Positions 41,307 through 50,356 of a DNA stretch of 64,000 nt are shown here, in pieces. The DNA is from Leifsonia xyli subsp. xyli str. CTCB07. Lineage in GTDB: Bacteria; Actinomycetota; Actinomycetes; Actinomycetales; Microbacteriaceae. Numbering within the stretch: position 1 is the first letter of the stretch; every line of letters begins with the position of its first letter. The notes beneath the pieces were generated by a model. It did not search any database. It was not told where the DNA came from and saw only the letters and a program-made list of their open reading frames with translations. Location of the stretch: the NCBI RefSeq assembly GCF_000007665.1, contig NC_006087.1, forward strand, positions 2,232,001 to 2,296,000, in the 5' to 3' direction. The position numbers and the translations under genes are program-made.

Positions 41307-42004
41307 GCGAGATTGTCTCCCTGAACGGCGTCGAGCGCAGCTACGGCGAGCCGCCCGTGCGGGCTTGCGCCGGGGTCAGCCTCTCCATCCAGCGCGGCGA
41401 GCTGGTCGCGATCGTCGGGCCGAGCGGCTCGGGCAAGTCGACACTGCTCAACCTGATCGGCACCCTCGACCGGCCGACCGCCGGCAGCGCCCGCATCGAC
41501 GGCCGGGATGTCGCAGACCTCTCCGACCGCGAGCTCTCGGCCCTCCGCGCCCACCGCATCGGGTTCGTGTTCCAGCAGTTCCACCTCACCGAGGGCGTCA
41601 CAGCGCTGGAGAACGTGGCGGCAGGTCTGCTCTACCTCGGGGTTCCGGTGCGGAAGCGCCGCGGCCTCGCCGAGAGAGCGCTGCGCCGGGTCGGGCTCGG
41701 CCACCGCCTCGGCCACCTGCCCAGCCAGCTCTCCGGCGGCGAGCGCCAGCGCGTCGCGATCGCACGCGCCGTCGTCGCCGATCCGCCGCTGCTGCTGGCG
41801 GACGAGCCGACGGGCAACCTCGACAGCGTCGCGGGCGAGCGGATCGTCGAGCTGCTGCGGGAGCTGAACGCGCAGGGCACGACCATCCTGGTCATTACCC
41901 ACGACGCCGAACTCGCGCAGCGGCTGCCCCGGCGGATCGCCATCCGCGACGGCCGCGTGGTCGCCGACTCCGGCTCGGAGCGCAGCGCCGGGGCGGTCGC
42001 ATGA
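41303..42004 (+). CDS. ABC transporter ATP-binding protein (MacB/LolD type)
   Basis: A 233-residue ATPase. Walker [10 protein letters not shown] is near residue 38, the Q-loop is [17 protein letters not shown], the signature [14 protein letters not shown], Walker [14 protein letters not shown] and the switch His in VITHDAEL. The [11 protein letters not shown] and [10 protein letters not shown] motifs are typical of the MacB/LolD/FtsE group, which power mechanotransmission transporters for export of peptides, antibiotics or lipoproteins. It works with the permease at 42001 and the adaptor at 40200. The gene is intact. Confidence 0.9.
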   Translation: MSEIVSLNGVERSYGEPPVRACAGVSLSIQRGELVAIVGPSGSGKSTLLNLIGTLDRPTAGSARIDGRDVADLSDRELSALRAHRIGFVFQQFHLTEGVTALENVAAGLLYLGVPVRKRRGLAERALRRVGLGHRLGHLPSQLSGGERQRVAIARAVVADPPLLLADEPTGNLDSVAGERIVELLRELNAQGTTILVITHDAELAQRLPRRIAIRDGRVVADSGSERSAGAVA

Positions 42005-43212
42005 GCGCCGTGGAGACGAACTGTCCGCCGTCCCTGCCCGCCTCCCGGCTGCTGCCGGGCGACGTGCTGCGGCTGGGAACGACCGGTCTGCGGACACGGC
42101 CCGTGCGTGCGGTGCTCTCCGCTCTTGGAATCGCCATCGGAATCGCCGCGATGGTCGCCGTCGTCGGCCTCTCGGCCTCAGCGCAGGCGAAGGTCGGCCA
42201 GCAGCTCGCCGCGCTCGGCACCGGCCTGCTGACCGTCCAGCCCGGCGAATCGTTCTTCGGCGACAAGAGCGAGCTGGCACGGGAGTCGGCGGGGAAAGTC
42301 GGGATGATCCCCGGTGTGGAGGCGGTGGGCGAGGTGGCCAAGCTGGACGGGGACGCCTACCGGAGCCGGCTCATCCCGCAGAACGAGACGGTCGGGGTCG
42401 CGCCCACGGCCGCAGACGTCGGCCTGCTGAAGGTCATCCGCGGCACCGTGCGCTCCGGCGCCTGGCTGAACGAAGCCACCGGAGCGTTCCCGGCCGTGGT
42501 GCTCGGCTCCGCCGCGGCCGAACGGCTCGGTGTCGTGACGCCCGGCGCCCAGATCTGGATGGGCGGGCGGGCGTTTACGGTCATCGGCGTCCTGGACCCG
42601 CTGCCGCTCGCCCCCGAGCTGAATAGCGCCGCGCTGATCGGCAAGCGAGCGGCCGCGGAGTTCTTCGGGCACCGCGGCAACCCGACGACCGTCTACGAAC
42701 GCTCGGCTGAGGCGTCCGTCTCGTCCGTGCGCTCCGTTCTCGGCCGCACGGTGAACCCGCAGGCGCCCAACGAGGTCACGGTCTCCCGCCCCTCCGATGC
42801 CCTCCAGGCCAAGAGCGCCGTGGACGCGGCGTTCACGGGGCTGCTGGTGGGGCTCGGTGGGATCGCGCTGCTGGTCGGCGGCATCGGCGTGGCCAACACC
42901 ATGGTCATCTCGGTGCTGGAGCGCCGGCGCGAGATCGGGCTGCGGCGGGCGCTCGGGGCGACGCACAGCCACATCCACTCGCAGTTCCTGGCCGAAGCCC
43001 TGCTGCTGTCGCTACTGGGCGGCGTGGCGGGCGCCGTGCTCGGCGGCGCGATCATCGCCGTGATGTCGGCGGTGAACGGCACACCGTTCGTCCTTCCCGC
43101 GGAGGCCGTTGGCATGGCGATCGGAGCGACGCTGGCGATCGGCGGCCTCGCCGGCCTGTACCCGGCGATCCGGGCGGCGCGCACGCCGCCGACCGCTGCG
43201 CTCAGCGCCTGA
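42001..43212 (+). CDS. MacB/FtsX-type ABC transporter permease
   Basis: A 403-residue permease. The first span ([29 protein letters not shown]) is followed by a large extracellular domain of about 200 residues of the MacB periplasmic core type. Three C-terminal spans follow: [51 protein letters not shown] and [47 protein letters not shown] is the hallmark FtsX cytoplasmic loop. ATG overlaps the ATPase stop. Together the four genes form an efflux or defence system beside a two-component system. Confidence 0.9.
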   Translation: MSAVETNCPPSLPASRLLPGDVLRLGTTGLRTRPVRAVLSALGIAIGIAAMVAVVGLSASAQAKVGQQLAALGTGLLTVQPGESFFGDKSELARESAGKVGMIPGVEAVGEVAKLDGDAYRSRLIPQNETVGVAPTAADVGLLKVIRGTVRSGAWLNEATGAFPAVVLGSAAAERLGVVTPGAQIWMGGRAFTVIGVLDPLPLAPELNSAALIGKRAAAEFFGHRGNPTTVYERSAEASVSSVRSVLGRTVNPQAPNEVTVSRPSDALQAKSAVDAAFTGLLVGLGGIALLVGGIGVANTMVISVLERRREIGLRRALGATHSHIHSQFLAEALLLSLLGGVAGAVLGGAIIAVMSAVNGTPFVLPAEAVGMAIGATLAIGGLAGLYPAIRAARTPPTAALSA

Positions 43213-43218
43213 CACCGG

Positions 43219-43250
43219 CGGGAGAGGGCCCCGGCCGGGGTCCTCTCCCG
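43219..43250 (+). terminator. Bidirectional terminator between convergent operons
   Basis: A 14-base-pair stem with a 4-base loop (arms CGGGAGAGGGCCCC and GGGGTCCTCTCCCG, one G-T pair) between two convergent stops. A stem this long and GC-rich would stop transcription from both sides even without a U-run. Confidence 0.8.
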
Positions 43251-43268
43251 TGTTCTCCAGTACACCGG

Positions 43269-44651
43269 TCACATGCTGTCGAGGATGTCCACCAGATCTT
43301 CGTACGTCGTCAGCGGGTTGAGCACCGCGAAGCGCGTGTTCGGCCGGCCGGCGTGCGAGCTCGGCATGACGAACGCCCGCTGGCTGTCCAGCAGCCGCCT
43401 CGACCACAGAGCGTAGTCCTGCTTGGTCCAGCCCTCGCGCTCGAAAACGACGACCGACAGCTGCGGGCGGCGCACGAGGCGGAAGCCGTCGCGCCGCTCG
43501 ATCTCCGCCGCGATCCGCTGCGCCAGCCGAAGGGACGCGGTCACAGCCTCCCGGTACGCGGCCGCCCCGTGGCTGGCGAGCGAGAACCAGAGCGGCAGGC
43601 CGCGCGCCCGCCGGGTGAGGTGCGCCGCGTAGTCGGACGGGCTCCAGGAGGAGTCCTCGGTCAGTGTGTCCAGGTACTCGGCGTGCTGCGTGTGCGCGCG
43701 ACGGCCGGCCTCCGGGTCACGGTAGATCAGCGCGCAGGCGTCGAGCGGCGCGAACAGCCACTTGTGCGGATCCACGATCACCGAGTCCGCGCGCTCGACG
43801 CCGGCGAAGTGCGGCCGGCCGAGCGGCGACAGCATCCCGGCCAGCCCGTACGCGCCGTCGACGTGCAGCCAGAAGCGGAACCTGTCTTTCAGCGCGGCGA
43901 TCGAGGCGAGGTCGTCGACGATGCCGAAGTTCGTGGAGCCGGCCGTCGCGACGACCGCGAACACGGCGTCGCCGTACTCCTCGAGCGCCCGGCGCACGGC
44001 CTCGCCGCTGAGCGCGCCGGACTCGCCGGGCGAGACCGCAACCACCTCGACATCCATCACCCGCGCCGCCGAGGCGATCGAGGAGTGCGCCTCCGCGCTG
44101 CACAGGATCGCCCACCGGCCGGGCGGGTCGCCCCGCTCGCTCCGGGCGTGGTCGCGGGCGGCGACCAGTGCGGAGAGATTGCCGAGGGTGCCGCCCTGCA
44201 CGAATGCCCCGCCCGCGCCCTCCGGCAGCCCGAACTCAGCAGCGAGCCAGGCGAGCACCTGGTTCTCCGCGTAGACCGCGCCCGAGCCCTCCAGCCACGA
44301 CCCGCCGTAGACCGCGGTGGCGGACACCACCAGATCGAACGCCGTGGCCGCTTTGGTCGGCGCTGTCGGGATGAACGAGAGGTGCCGGGGGTGGTCGGTC
44401 GTGATGCACGCCGGCGCCAGCACATCCTCGAACAGCGCGAGCGCCCGCTCGGCCCCCATCCCCTCCTCGGAGAGGGTGCGCCCGGCCAGGCGCAGCAGCT
44501 CCGGCTCCGGCAGCGGTTTGTCCAGCGGTGTGTCGGTGCTCAGGATGCGACGACGCGAGTAGTCGAGCACCAGATCCACCAGCGCGCGCGTCTCTGGGGT
44601 GACAGCATGCATCCGAGCGGCGTCTGTGCGGGCGTCTGCGGTGTGGGACAT
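43269..44651 (-). CDS. PLP-dependent amino acid decarboxylase (group II)
   Basis: A 460-residue pyridoxal-phosphate enzyme of the group II decarboxylase family (tyrosine, tryptophan, diaminobutyrate and glutamate decarboxylases). HPRHLSFIPTAPT is the substrate loop region, GAFVQGGTLGNLSALVAARD the cofactor phosphate site, WLHVDGAYG holds the Asp that binds the pyridine N, and VDPHKWLFAPLDACALI the Schiff-base Lys. Which amino acid is used cannot be read from sequence. The ATG giving MSHTADARTD with GGTTCTC upstream is preferred over a longer, poorly conserved start. The gene is intact and probably monocistronic. Confidence 0.85.
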   Translation of the reverse strand: MSHTADARTDAARMHAVTPETRALVDLVLDYSRRRILSTDTPLDKPLPEPELLRLAGRTLSEEGMGAERALALFEDVLAPACITTDHPRHLSFIPTAPTKAATAFDLVVSATAVYGGSWLEGSGAVYAENQVLAWLAAEFGLPEGAGGAFVQGGTLGNLSALVAARDHARSERGDPPGRWAILCSAEAHSSIASAARVMDVEVVAVSPGESGALSGEAVRRALEEYGDAVFAVVATAGSTNFGIVDDLASIAALKDRFRFWLHVDGAYGLAGMLSPLGRPHFAGVERADSVIVDPHKWLFAPLDACALIYRDPEAGRRAHTQHAEYLDTLTEDSSWSPSDYAAHLTRRARGLPLWFSLASHGAAAYREAVTASLRLAQRIAAEIERRDGFRLVRRPQLSVVVFEREGWTKQDYALWSRRLLDSQRAFVMPSSHAGRPNTRFAVLNPLTTYEDLVDILDSM

Positions 44652-44848
44652 GAGAACCTCCGCACCGAATCCTCGCACAGGCCTTCGGCGAGAATCGGGA
44701 ATCGCCCCGGGAACGGGCCGATCACGCAGACGACCCGAGTGTGGACGGCGCGCTGAACCTCGCACCTGGTCATACGGCAGATGAGGAGAGAGGCCAAGCC
44801 CGATGAGGGCGAGGAAGAAATTCGCTCCACGTGATTTCTGATGGAAAT

Positions 44849-44870
44849 ATACCAGAAGACGACATGGTAT
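44849..44870 (+). promoter_or_regulatory. Palindromic operator-like site before the first hydrolase module
   Basis: ATACCA (44849-44854) and TGGTAT (44865-44870) form a perfect inverted repeat with a 10-base spacer, one helical turn between arm centres plus half-sites typical of dimeric regulators. It lies in an AT-rich patch 69 bases before the start of the hydrolase gene. The regulator is unknown. Confidence 0.45.
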
Positions 44871-44938
44871 CGTTCGCTGGGTGTTGTTCGCCGGGTTCTG
44901 CGCTTGGTGCTTGTTGAAGAATGAGGAAGACCCGGCGA

Positions 44939-46842
44939 ATGAAGACTATCCCGTTCGATGACGCGACTGCGGACCAGCTGATTCGAGCCTTGCAGGACGT
45001 GGCTCAGCAGCTGCGAAGCATGGGGTGGGACCGGTGGAACGCGGTGTCTCAGGCGATGAGCGATTTCTCTGGCGGGTACGCGAAACGCTTCGAGGCGGCC
45101 TGTGCGACCGAATCCACAGATCGTGGTGCTCTTGCGAGAGCTCTCGACGCGCTCGCCGACGACGTCGAGGGGGCGAAAGCCCAGGCACGGCTTGAGCGGG
45201 AGCGGATCGCCGAGCACGCGGCGTGGCAGGAACGCGTAGCCGAATGTAAGCGAGCGGAGACGTTCTCTTTCTCCGGGGGAATCCCGTCGCTGGCCGTTTT
45301 TCCGGGCGTCGAACCCAGCACGAGACCTCTTCGGCCGCCGGAGATCTCAGCCTCGTTCGGGCCTGGAATCAGAAACCGGTACGCAGGCGGCGGCGATGCA
45401 GGCGGGACGACTTCGGCGGCGCCGGCGATCCGGCGGGGCTTTGTGTCGCGGTCACGAGCGATGACTTCGCGGATGAGCGCTGGCCGGTCCGATGTGCGCG
45501 GTGCGGTGGCCGCGTACACAGGAGCTGTTCGTGGGCGCCGCTGTCCGTGTCGGCGCTGCTCACCGGGTTCTCCCGGCTGATCGAGGAGAACCGGGCTGAC
45601 GAAATCTGGATCGAAGATGTGGCTTCTGCGTTCGAAGCCGCCGGGAAGGGCACGCTGGGCGACTTTGATGTGATGCTGGTGGTGAACGCCAGGCATCCCG
45701 AGGAACTCAGTAAGCTGCTCCTGGGCGGCACGTTGACACAGGCTCAGATCGCGGCGACCTGGGCGGCCCTGACGAAGAGCACGGACTTCTACGCCGAGAA
45801 GTTCATCGAGAAGCATTCATTCGAGCTAGCGAGTCTCGATGGTCTCCCGTTCTCGGTGATGAGCCAGGCCGGGAAGCACGAGCTGAACTATGCGCTGGAC
45901 CCGGAGCACCCAGAGAACCTGGAAAAAGCATTCGCACGGATGGGGTTCCTGCCTGGCGAACGCTCGATGAAAGACTTCAAAGCCGACCTCGAAGCCATAC
46001 AGACCGCTTTCACTCGTGCTCAGAGCACGACGAAAGAAGGCGATGTCTTCCAGTTGGTGTCGTTCGGGAGGCACGACGGCGTCGTGACCGCGGGCATCTC
46101 GATGGGCGATCTCGATACCGCGTCGAAGATCGGTGTGTTCGTGTCCGGCATGATGTCCGATGTACACGGACTCGGCGACAGTTTCGACGCGTTCAAGAAG
46201 ATCCGCGACGGCTATCCGGGGATCGCGATGGTGACGTGGGTGGGGTACCGCTCCCCGAATCTGGCGGAGGAGGCCTTCCAAGACCGCGCCAACAAAGGCG
46301 CCCCTCGTCTGGCCTCGTTCCTGGACGGGATCGCGGCGCAGCGCGCCGGGAACCCGATCGACCGTTTCGTCACGATCGGCCACTCCTACGGCACGAACAT
46401 GCTAGCGGAGGCGCTGAAGATCGCGAAGGCCCCGGTGGACGCCTACGTAACGCTCGGATCAGCCGGGCTGCAATACGGGACCACGGCCCAGGATCTTGGT
46501 GCCAAAGAAATCTACGCGACCCACGCAGACGGCGATGGCATCGCCGCCGGGGTCGGGCAGCACGTTCACTTCCGGAAAGCATCGGAAGACGGCGGAGGAT
46601 ACGACTACCAAGCACGGGTGGACCCCCGGGACCTGGACGGAGCGTATGAGTTCTCCTCCGAAAAGGACGGCGGCGGGAAAGCCGTGACAATGCACAATCT
46701 TCTGAATCCGATCGACACGCCCGAATGGATGCAGAATCTCGACGGTATCCCCGCCGACCAGGAAATCGGGTACCTGAACGAAAAATCCAGCACAGTGCTC
46801 GGTCTTCACACCATCATGCGAGGGAAAACGCCAGCACAATGA
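44939..46842 (+). pseudogene. Alpha/beta hydrolase (DUF1023 type) with ESX-like N-terminal domain, frameshifted (copy 1)
   Basis: The first about 100 residues form a helical hairpin like a WXG100/ESX protein: LIRALQDVAQQLRSMG..., FSGGYAKRFEAA in the position of W-x-G, then LARALDALADDVEGAKAQARLERER. A linker follows. At about 45530 one base is missing: the frame ending AAYTGAVRG continues in the next frame as WAPLSVSALLTGFSRLIEENRADEIW. The rest is an alpha/beta hydrolase of the DUF1023 (Abhydrolase_8) type with the nucleophile elbow TIGHSYGTNM and a late GSAGLQYG strand and His-rich end. Copy 2 at 53333-55273 confirms the alignment across the break. The family may be secreted by a type VII-like system. 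Its stop overlaps the next ATG (ATGA). Confidence 0.78.
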
Positions 46843-47528
46843 AGATGACCAAACTCACACGAGCGCTGGCCGCAGCGACCGCTGCCGGGGCGCTTCTGGC
46901 CGGCTGCACTGTGCAAGGGGCGAAGGACGGTGGAGGAATGACCGAAGACGAAGCACTCGAACTCCCCCTGGAGAGGCAGTACATCCTCGCGGGCGAACGG
47001 TATGTCGCCGTGAACGAGCGGCTGGCCGATCTGCAGCGGGAGCTCTTCGCCGATGAGTGGGAAGACGGCGGCGTGAGTTCCGAGGTGGCTCCCGGAAGCG
47101 GCTTCTCGCGGGGGAACGACCTCATCGGGGACAACCGGGATAACAGCTACGACTACTCCGTGTCTCGCCACCATGCGGTGGATGGGGATATCGAATCGCT
47201 GCTGCGGGAGATCGCCCGTTCCTGGGAAGCGAAAGGGTGGGAGGTGTCGTCCGAGCGAGTCCTCACCGCCCGACGGGTGACCACGACCGATCCCGACGGG
47301 TACTGGTTCGAAGCGATGGCGCCCGGCAGCGACCTCTCGCTCACTGCGCTGTCTCCCGTGTATTGGGGAGCGTACGACTCTCTGCTCACGGCGATCGCTG
47401 CCCGTCGCGAAGCCGAACGCGAAGCCGGCGCGCCGGGAACAAGCATCGACCATGACGAGAGCAATAAGTCTCGTTTCCTGCCGGGCGTGTACCTCCCCTT
47501 CCCGGCCTGGAATGCGCTGAGCCCGTGA
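46839..47528 (+). CDS. Lipoprotein partner of hydrolase module (copy 1)
   Basis: A 229-residue predicted lipoprotein: signal TRALAAATAAGALLAGC with the lipobox Cys at about residue 23. The mature part is acidic. LLREIARSWEAKGWEVSSERVLTARRVTTTDPDGYWFEAMAPGSDLSLTALSPVYWG resembles the C-terminal half of the lipoprotein at 52706-53336 (LADRVTPVWQEHGFTVSTV... IVSIDIHTTC), so the two are paralogues. The ATG overlaps the hydrolase stop and the next gene's GTG overlaps its own stop, showing a tightly coupled three-gene unit. A partner or immunity role for the hydrolase is inferred. The gene is intact. Confidence 0.75.
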   Translation: MKMTKLTRALAAATAAGALLAGCTVQGAKDGGGMTEDEALELPLERQYILAGERYVAVNERLADLQRELFADEWEDGGVSSEVAPGSGFSRGNDLIGDNRDNSYDYSVSRHHAVDGDIESLLREIARSWEAKGWEVSSERVLTARRVTTTDPDGYWFEAMAPGSDLSLTALSPVYWGAYDSLLTAIAARREAEREAGAPGTSIDHDESNKSRFLPGVYLPFPAWNALSP

Positions 47529-48058
47529 GCGTGACAGACAGCGAGCGTCGCGCTCTCCTCGCAGCGGTGGACCGGTTCGGAGATTTGCTCTTCGAGAGCC
47601 GCTACTCTGGCGCACCGGGAACAGACTCCCTCACGGAGTTCTGGAAAGTCATCGGGAAAGGGTACGTCTTCTTCCGTCACACCGATGACGTAGACCCGAG
47701 CCACTTCCGGCTGCTGACCCAGACGCTCGACGAGATCCACAAGACCCTCGCCGAGGTGCTCACACCCCGAGGACAGCGGGGCCGGAAAGCGGAGTCGGAG
47801 ACGACAGCGCCGCTCATCGCAGCGATCGACCAGTTAGGCGACCTCCTGATCGAGGCCTCCTGCGAGAACGCTCCGTTGCCTGACGCCACTCTGGACGGCA
47901 TCTGGATGGTCATCGGCACCAGCTACATCGCCACCCGGCACCCCGGCGAGGAGCCGTTCCCGCTCCCGGGAATGCTCGCCGGCGTCGACCGGGCACACGC
48001 AAACCTGACACGGGCCATCCAGCGGCATCGTCAGCGTCACCAGCGATCCAGTGCCTGA
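47525..48058 (+). CDS. Unknown protein with an internal duplication, third gene of module 1
   Basis: A 177-residue soluble protein without signal peptide. It contains two similar halves: ALLAAVDRFGDLLFESRYSG... LTEFWKVIGKGYVFFRHTDD (from residue 10) and PLIAAIDQLGDLLIEASCEN... LDGIWMVIGTSYIATRHPGE (from about 97), each ending in a Thr/Leu-rich helix (LDEIHKTL, VDRAHANL). A Lys/Arg-rich linker (RGQRGRKAESE) joins them. I do not recognise the family. The GTG start overlaps the lipoprotein stop (GTGA), so it is part of the hydrolase-lipoprotein unit and may be a cytoplasmic chaperone or regulator of it (inference). Confidence 0.65.
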   Translation: MSVTDSERRALLAAVDRFGDLLFESRYSGAPGTDSLTEFWKVIGKGYVFFRHTDDVDPSHFRLLTQTLDEIHKTLAEVLTPRGQRGRKAESETTAPLIAAIDQLGDLLIEASCENAPLPDATLDGIWMVIGTSYIATRHPGEEPFPLPGMLAGVDRAHANLTRAIQRHRQRHQRSSA

Positions 48059-48089
48059 CAGTGAGGGCACCGACCGGGACTGTAGGGTT

Positions 48090-48320
48090 TGGGCGACTCC
48101 TGATCTGTGGCGATCGCGTTGAAGCGAGAGTCGTCGTTCGCGCAGATCGCGAAGGGTTTCGGGATCTCCGAGTCGTGCGTGCAGCGGTGGGCGGTGGGTC
48201 GAGATCGCCGAGGTCGATGGCGACCGGCGCGTCGGCGCCACTACGAGTGAAACGGCCGAGAACCGTGAGCTGCGCAAACGCGTGAAACTGCTCGAGCAGG
48301 CCGTTTCGCGGGTGCGGTCC
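48090..48320 (+). mobile_element. Remnant of an IS3-type transposase orfA
   Basis: A degenerate fragment. One frame reads SSFAQIAKGFGISESCVQRWAV, a helix-turn-helix like that at the start of IS3-family OrfA. A neighbouring frame then reads TAENRELRKRVKLLEQ, the OrfA leucine-zipper region. A frameshift separates them, the start is missing and nothing of OrfB follows. So this is a decayed insertion sequence directly after module 1. No terminal inverted repeats were found. Confidence 0.7.
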
Positions 48321-48372
48321 CATCATCTGGAGACTCACCTTCAAAACTGGAACCTCTGGCCCCACCCAACCC

Positions 48373-48420
48373 ACCTGATCGCCAGCCCCGGCACACGACA
48401 ACGGACGCTGGCGATCAGGT
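48373..48420 (-). terminator. Inverted repeat after the DEAD-box helicase gene, possible terminator
   Basis: ACCTGATCGCCAGC (48373-48386) and GCTGGCGATCAGGT (48407-48420) form a perfect 14-base inverted repeat with a 20-base loop, starting 12 bases after the helicase stop. It probably ends the helicase transcript. It could also mark an end of the nearby insertion-sequence remnant. There is no U-run. Confidence 0.55.
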
Positions 48421-48432
48421 TCCCCCTGGCGG

Positions 48433-50109
48433 CTACCGCGCGCCAGGCTCGCCCTGCGCGATGGCGGACAGGATGCCGTCGCCGGGAGCGGCCGGCACGA
48501 AGTCGGCCTCGATCTCGGCGCGCTGCAGCAGCTCGCCCATTCGGCGCTGGCGCTGGCGCGGGATGAGGGTGACGACCGTGCCGCGCTTGCCCGCCCGGCC
48601 GGTGCGGCCGGAGCGGTGCAGATAGGTCTTGTACTCGTCCGGCGCATCGGCCTGGATGACCAGGTCGATATCGTCGACGTGGATGCCGCGGGCCGCCACA
48701 TCCGTCGCCACCAGCACGCTCACACGGCCGCTGGTGAGCTGTGCGAGGTTGCGCGTGCGACGGGACTGGTTGAGGTCGCCGTGCAGGGAGACGGCCGGGA
48801 TGCCAGCGTCCTCCAGGTTGTCGGCGAGCATCTCGGCGAACGCGCGGGTACGGGCGAAGATCAGCGTCTTGCCGTCGCGGTCGGCCAGCTGTTCGATGAT
48901 CGCACCCTTCTCGCGGTGCTCGACCACCAGCACGCGGTGGTCGATAGCCGAGGAGTCCTGGTCCTCGCCCGCCACCTCATGCACCGACGGATCGACCAGG
49001 AACTCGTCCACCAGTTGTGCGACGCCGGAGTCGAGCGTGGCCGAGAAGAGCAGCTTCTGGCCGCCGTCGACGGTCTCACGCAGGATGCGCTGCACCGGTT
49101 CCAGGAAGCCAATATCACACATGTGGTCGGCCTCGTCCAGAACGCTGATGACGACCTGGCTGAGATCGAGCCGGCCCTGTTCCACGAGGTCCTCGATACG
49201 GCCGGGCGTGCCGATCACGATGTCGACTCCGCGCTGAAGAGCGCCGACCTGCCGCCCCTGGGGCACACCGCCGTAGATCTGCGTAGTGAAGAGACCAACC
49301 GAGCGGGCGATCGGCTGAACGGTGCGGTCGATCTGGAGGGCCAGCTCGCGGGTCGGCGCCAGGATGAGCGCCCGCGGAGCCCGGCCGGTCTGACGTTTGC
49401 CGCCGGATTTGCCGCTCTCGGCCCACAACCGCATGAGCCGCTCCACCATCGGCGCACCGAAGGCGATCGTCTTGCCGGAACCGGTGCGCCCGCGGCCGAG
49501 CACATCCCGGCCGGCGACGATCTCCGGTGCGGTCGCGGCCTGGATCGGGAAGGGCGTCTCGGCGCCGAGCTCGGCCAGGGCCCGGACGATGTTGCCGCCG
49601 AGGCCCAGGTCGGCGAAGGTCACGCCGTCCACATCCTCGGCACGGGTCGCCTCGGCCTTCAAACGATCGAGCACGACATCGTCTTGCGGGGCGAAGCCCT
49701 TCTCCTGGCACGACGGGGAGAAGGAGTCGCGGCGGGGACGGTCGGGACGGTCGTCGAACGGGCGACGGGGACGGTCGTCACCGTGGCGCGGACGCTCGGC
49801 GCGGTCATGGAACGAACGACGCGGACGCTCAACCCGCTCCGGCCGGCCGGCGTTCGCGCGGCTCTCCCACTCGCGCTCGGTGCGGCGCGCGTCCTTTCCG
49901 CGCGGCTCCCAGTTCGGACGCTGCTTGCCGGCCTCAGGGCCGCCATCGCGACGGCCGTAGGTGGAGCGGCCACGAGCGGCGCGGTCCTCCGCGCTCCAGC
50001 GGGACTTCTTGGGGGCTGCGGCCTCCTCGGCGCGATAGCCGCGGTGCTTGGGGCTGCGGCTGCCGGCGGGCTGACCGCTGCGGCTCCCGTTCTTCTTGTG
50101 CGGGGGCAT
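48433..50109 (-). CDS. DEAD-box ATP-dependent RNA helicase
   Basis: A 558-residue RNA helicase. The first about 155 residues are Arg/Pro/Asp-rich and low complexity (RPRHGDDRPRRPFDDRPDRP), an RNA-binding-type extension. The core has the Q-motif region FADLGLGGNIVRALAELGAETPFPIQAAT, GRGRTGSGKT (I), APTRELALQ (Ia), GTPGR, LDEADHM (II), FSATL (III), and in the second domain ATDVAARGIHVDDIDLVIQ and HRSGRTGRAGKRG (VI). Such enzymes unwind RNA during ribosome assembly, decay and cold stress. ATG at 50109 is preceded by CCAGGAAGAG; a longer in-frame start adds non-conserved sequence. The gene is intact. Confidence 0.9.
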   Translation of the reverse strand: MPPHKKNGSRSGQPAGSRSPKHRGYRAEEAAAPKKSRWSAEDRAARGRSTYGRRDGGPEAGKQRPNWEPRGKDARRTEREWESRANAGRPERVERPRRSFHDRAERPRHGDDRPRRPFDDRPDRPRRDSFSPSCQEKGFAPQDDVVLDRLKAEATRAEDVDGVTFADLGLGGNIVRALAELGAETPFPIQAATAPEIVAGRDVLGRGRTGSGKTIAFGAPMVERLMRLWAESGKSGGKRQTGRAPRALILAPTRELALQIDRTVQPIARSVGLFTTQIYGGVPQGRQVGALQRGVDIVIGTPGRIEDLVEQGRLDLSQVVISVLDEADHMCDIGFLEPVQRILRETVDGGQKLLFSATLDSGVAQLVDEFLVDPSVHEVAGEDQDSSAIDHRVLVVEHREKGAIIEQLADRDGKTLIFARTRAFAEMLADNLEDAGIPAVSLHGDLNQSRRTRNLAQLTSGRVSVLVATDVAARGIHVDDIDLVIQADAPDEYKTYLHRSGRTGRAGKRGTVVTLIPRQRQRRMGELLQRAEIEADFVPAAPGDGILSAIAQGEPGAR

Positions 50110-50356
50110 TTTCGTGTCTCTTCCTGGGGTGTTCGCGTGCGCGGCGGCACGCAGAGAAGCGCGCCGGACATTCCCCGTCTGTCGTCGCCCGGGGCCGTTC
50201 ACTGAGTGATGATCCGCACACCGATCGGGGCGGAACCGGCCCACTTGACTGACAAACTCATCCACGCATCGAGCGGCGCGGTGTCAAGAGCCGACCTTCC
50301 GATGATACCGGATGGTGGCTGGGAACGAGCAGAGCGCAGCAGGGTATACAGTAGTC

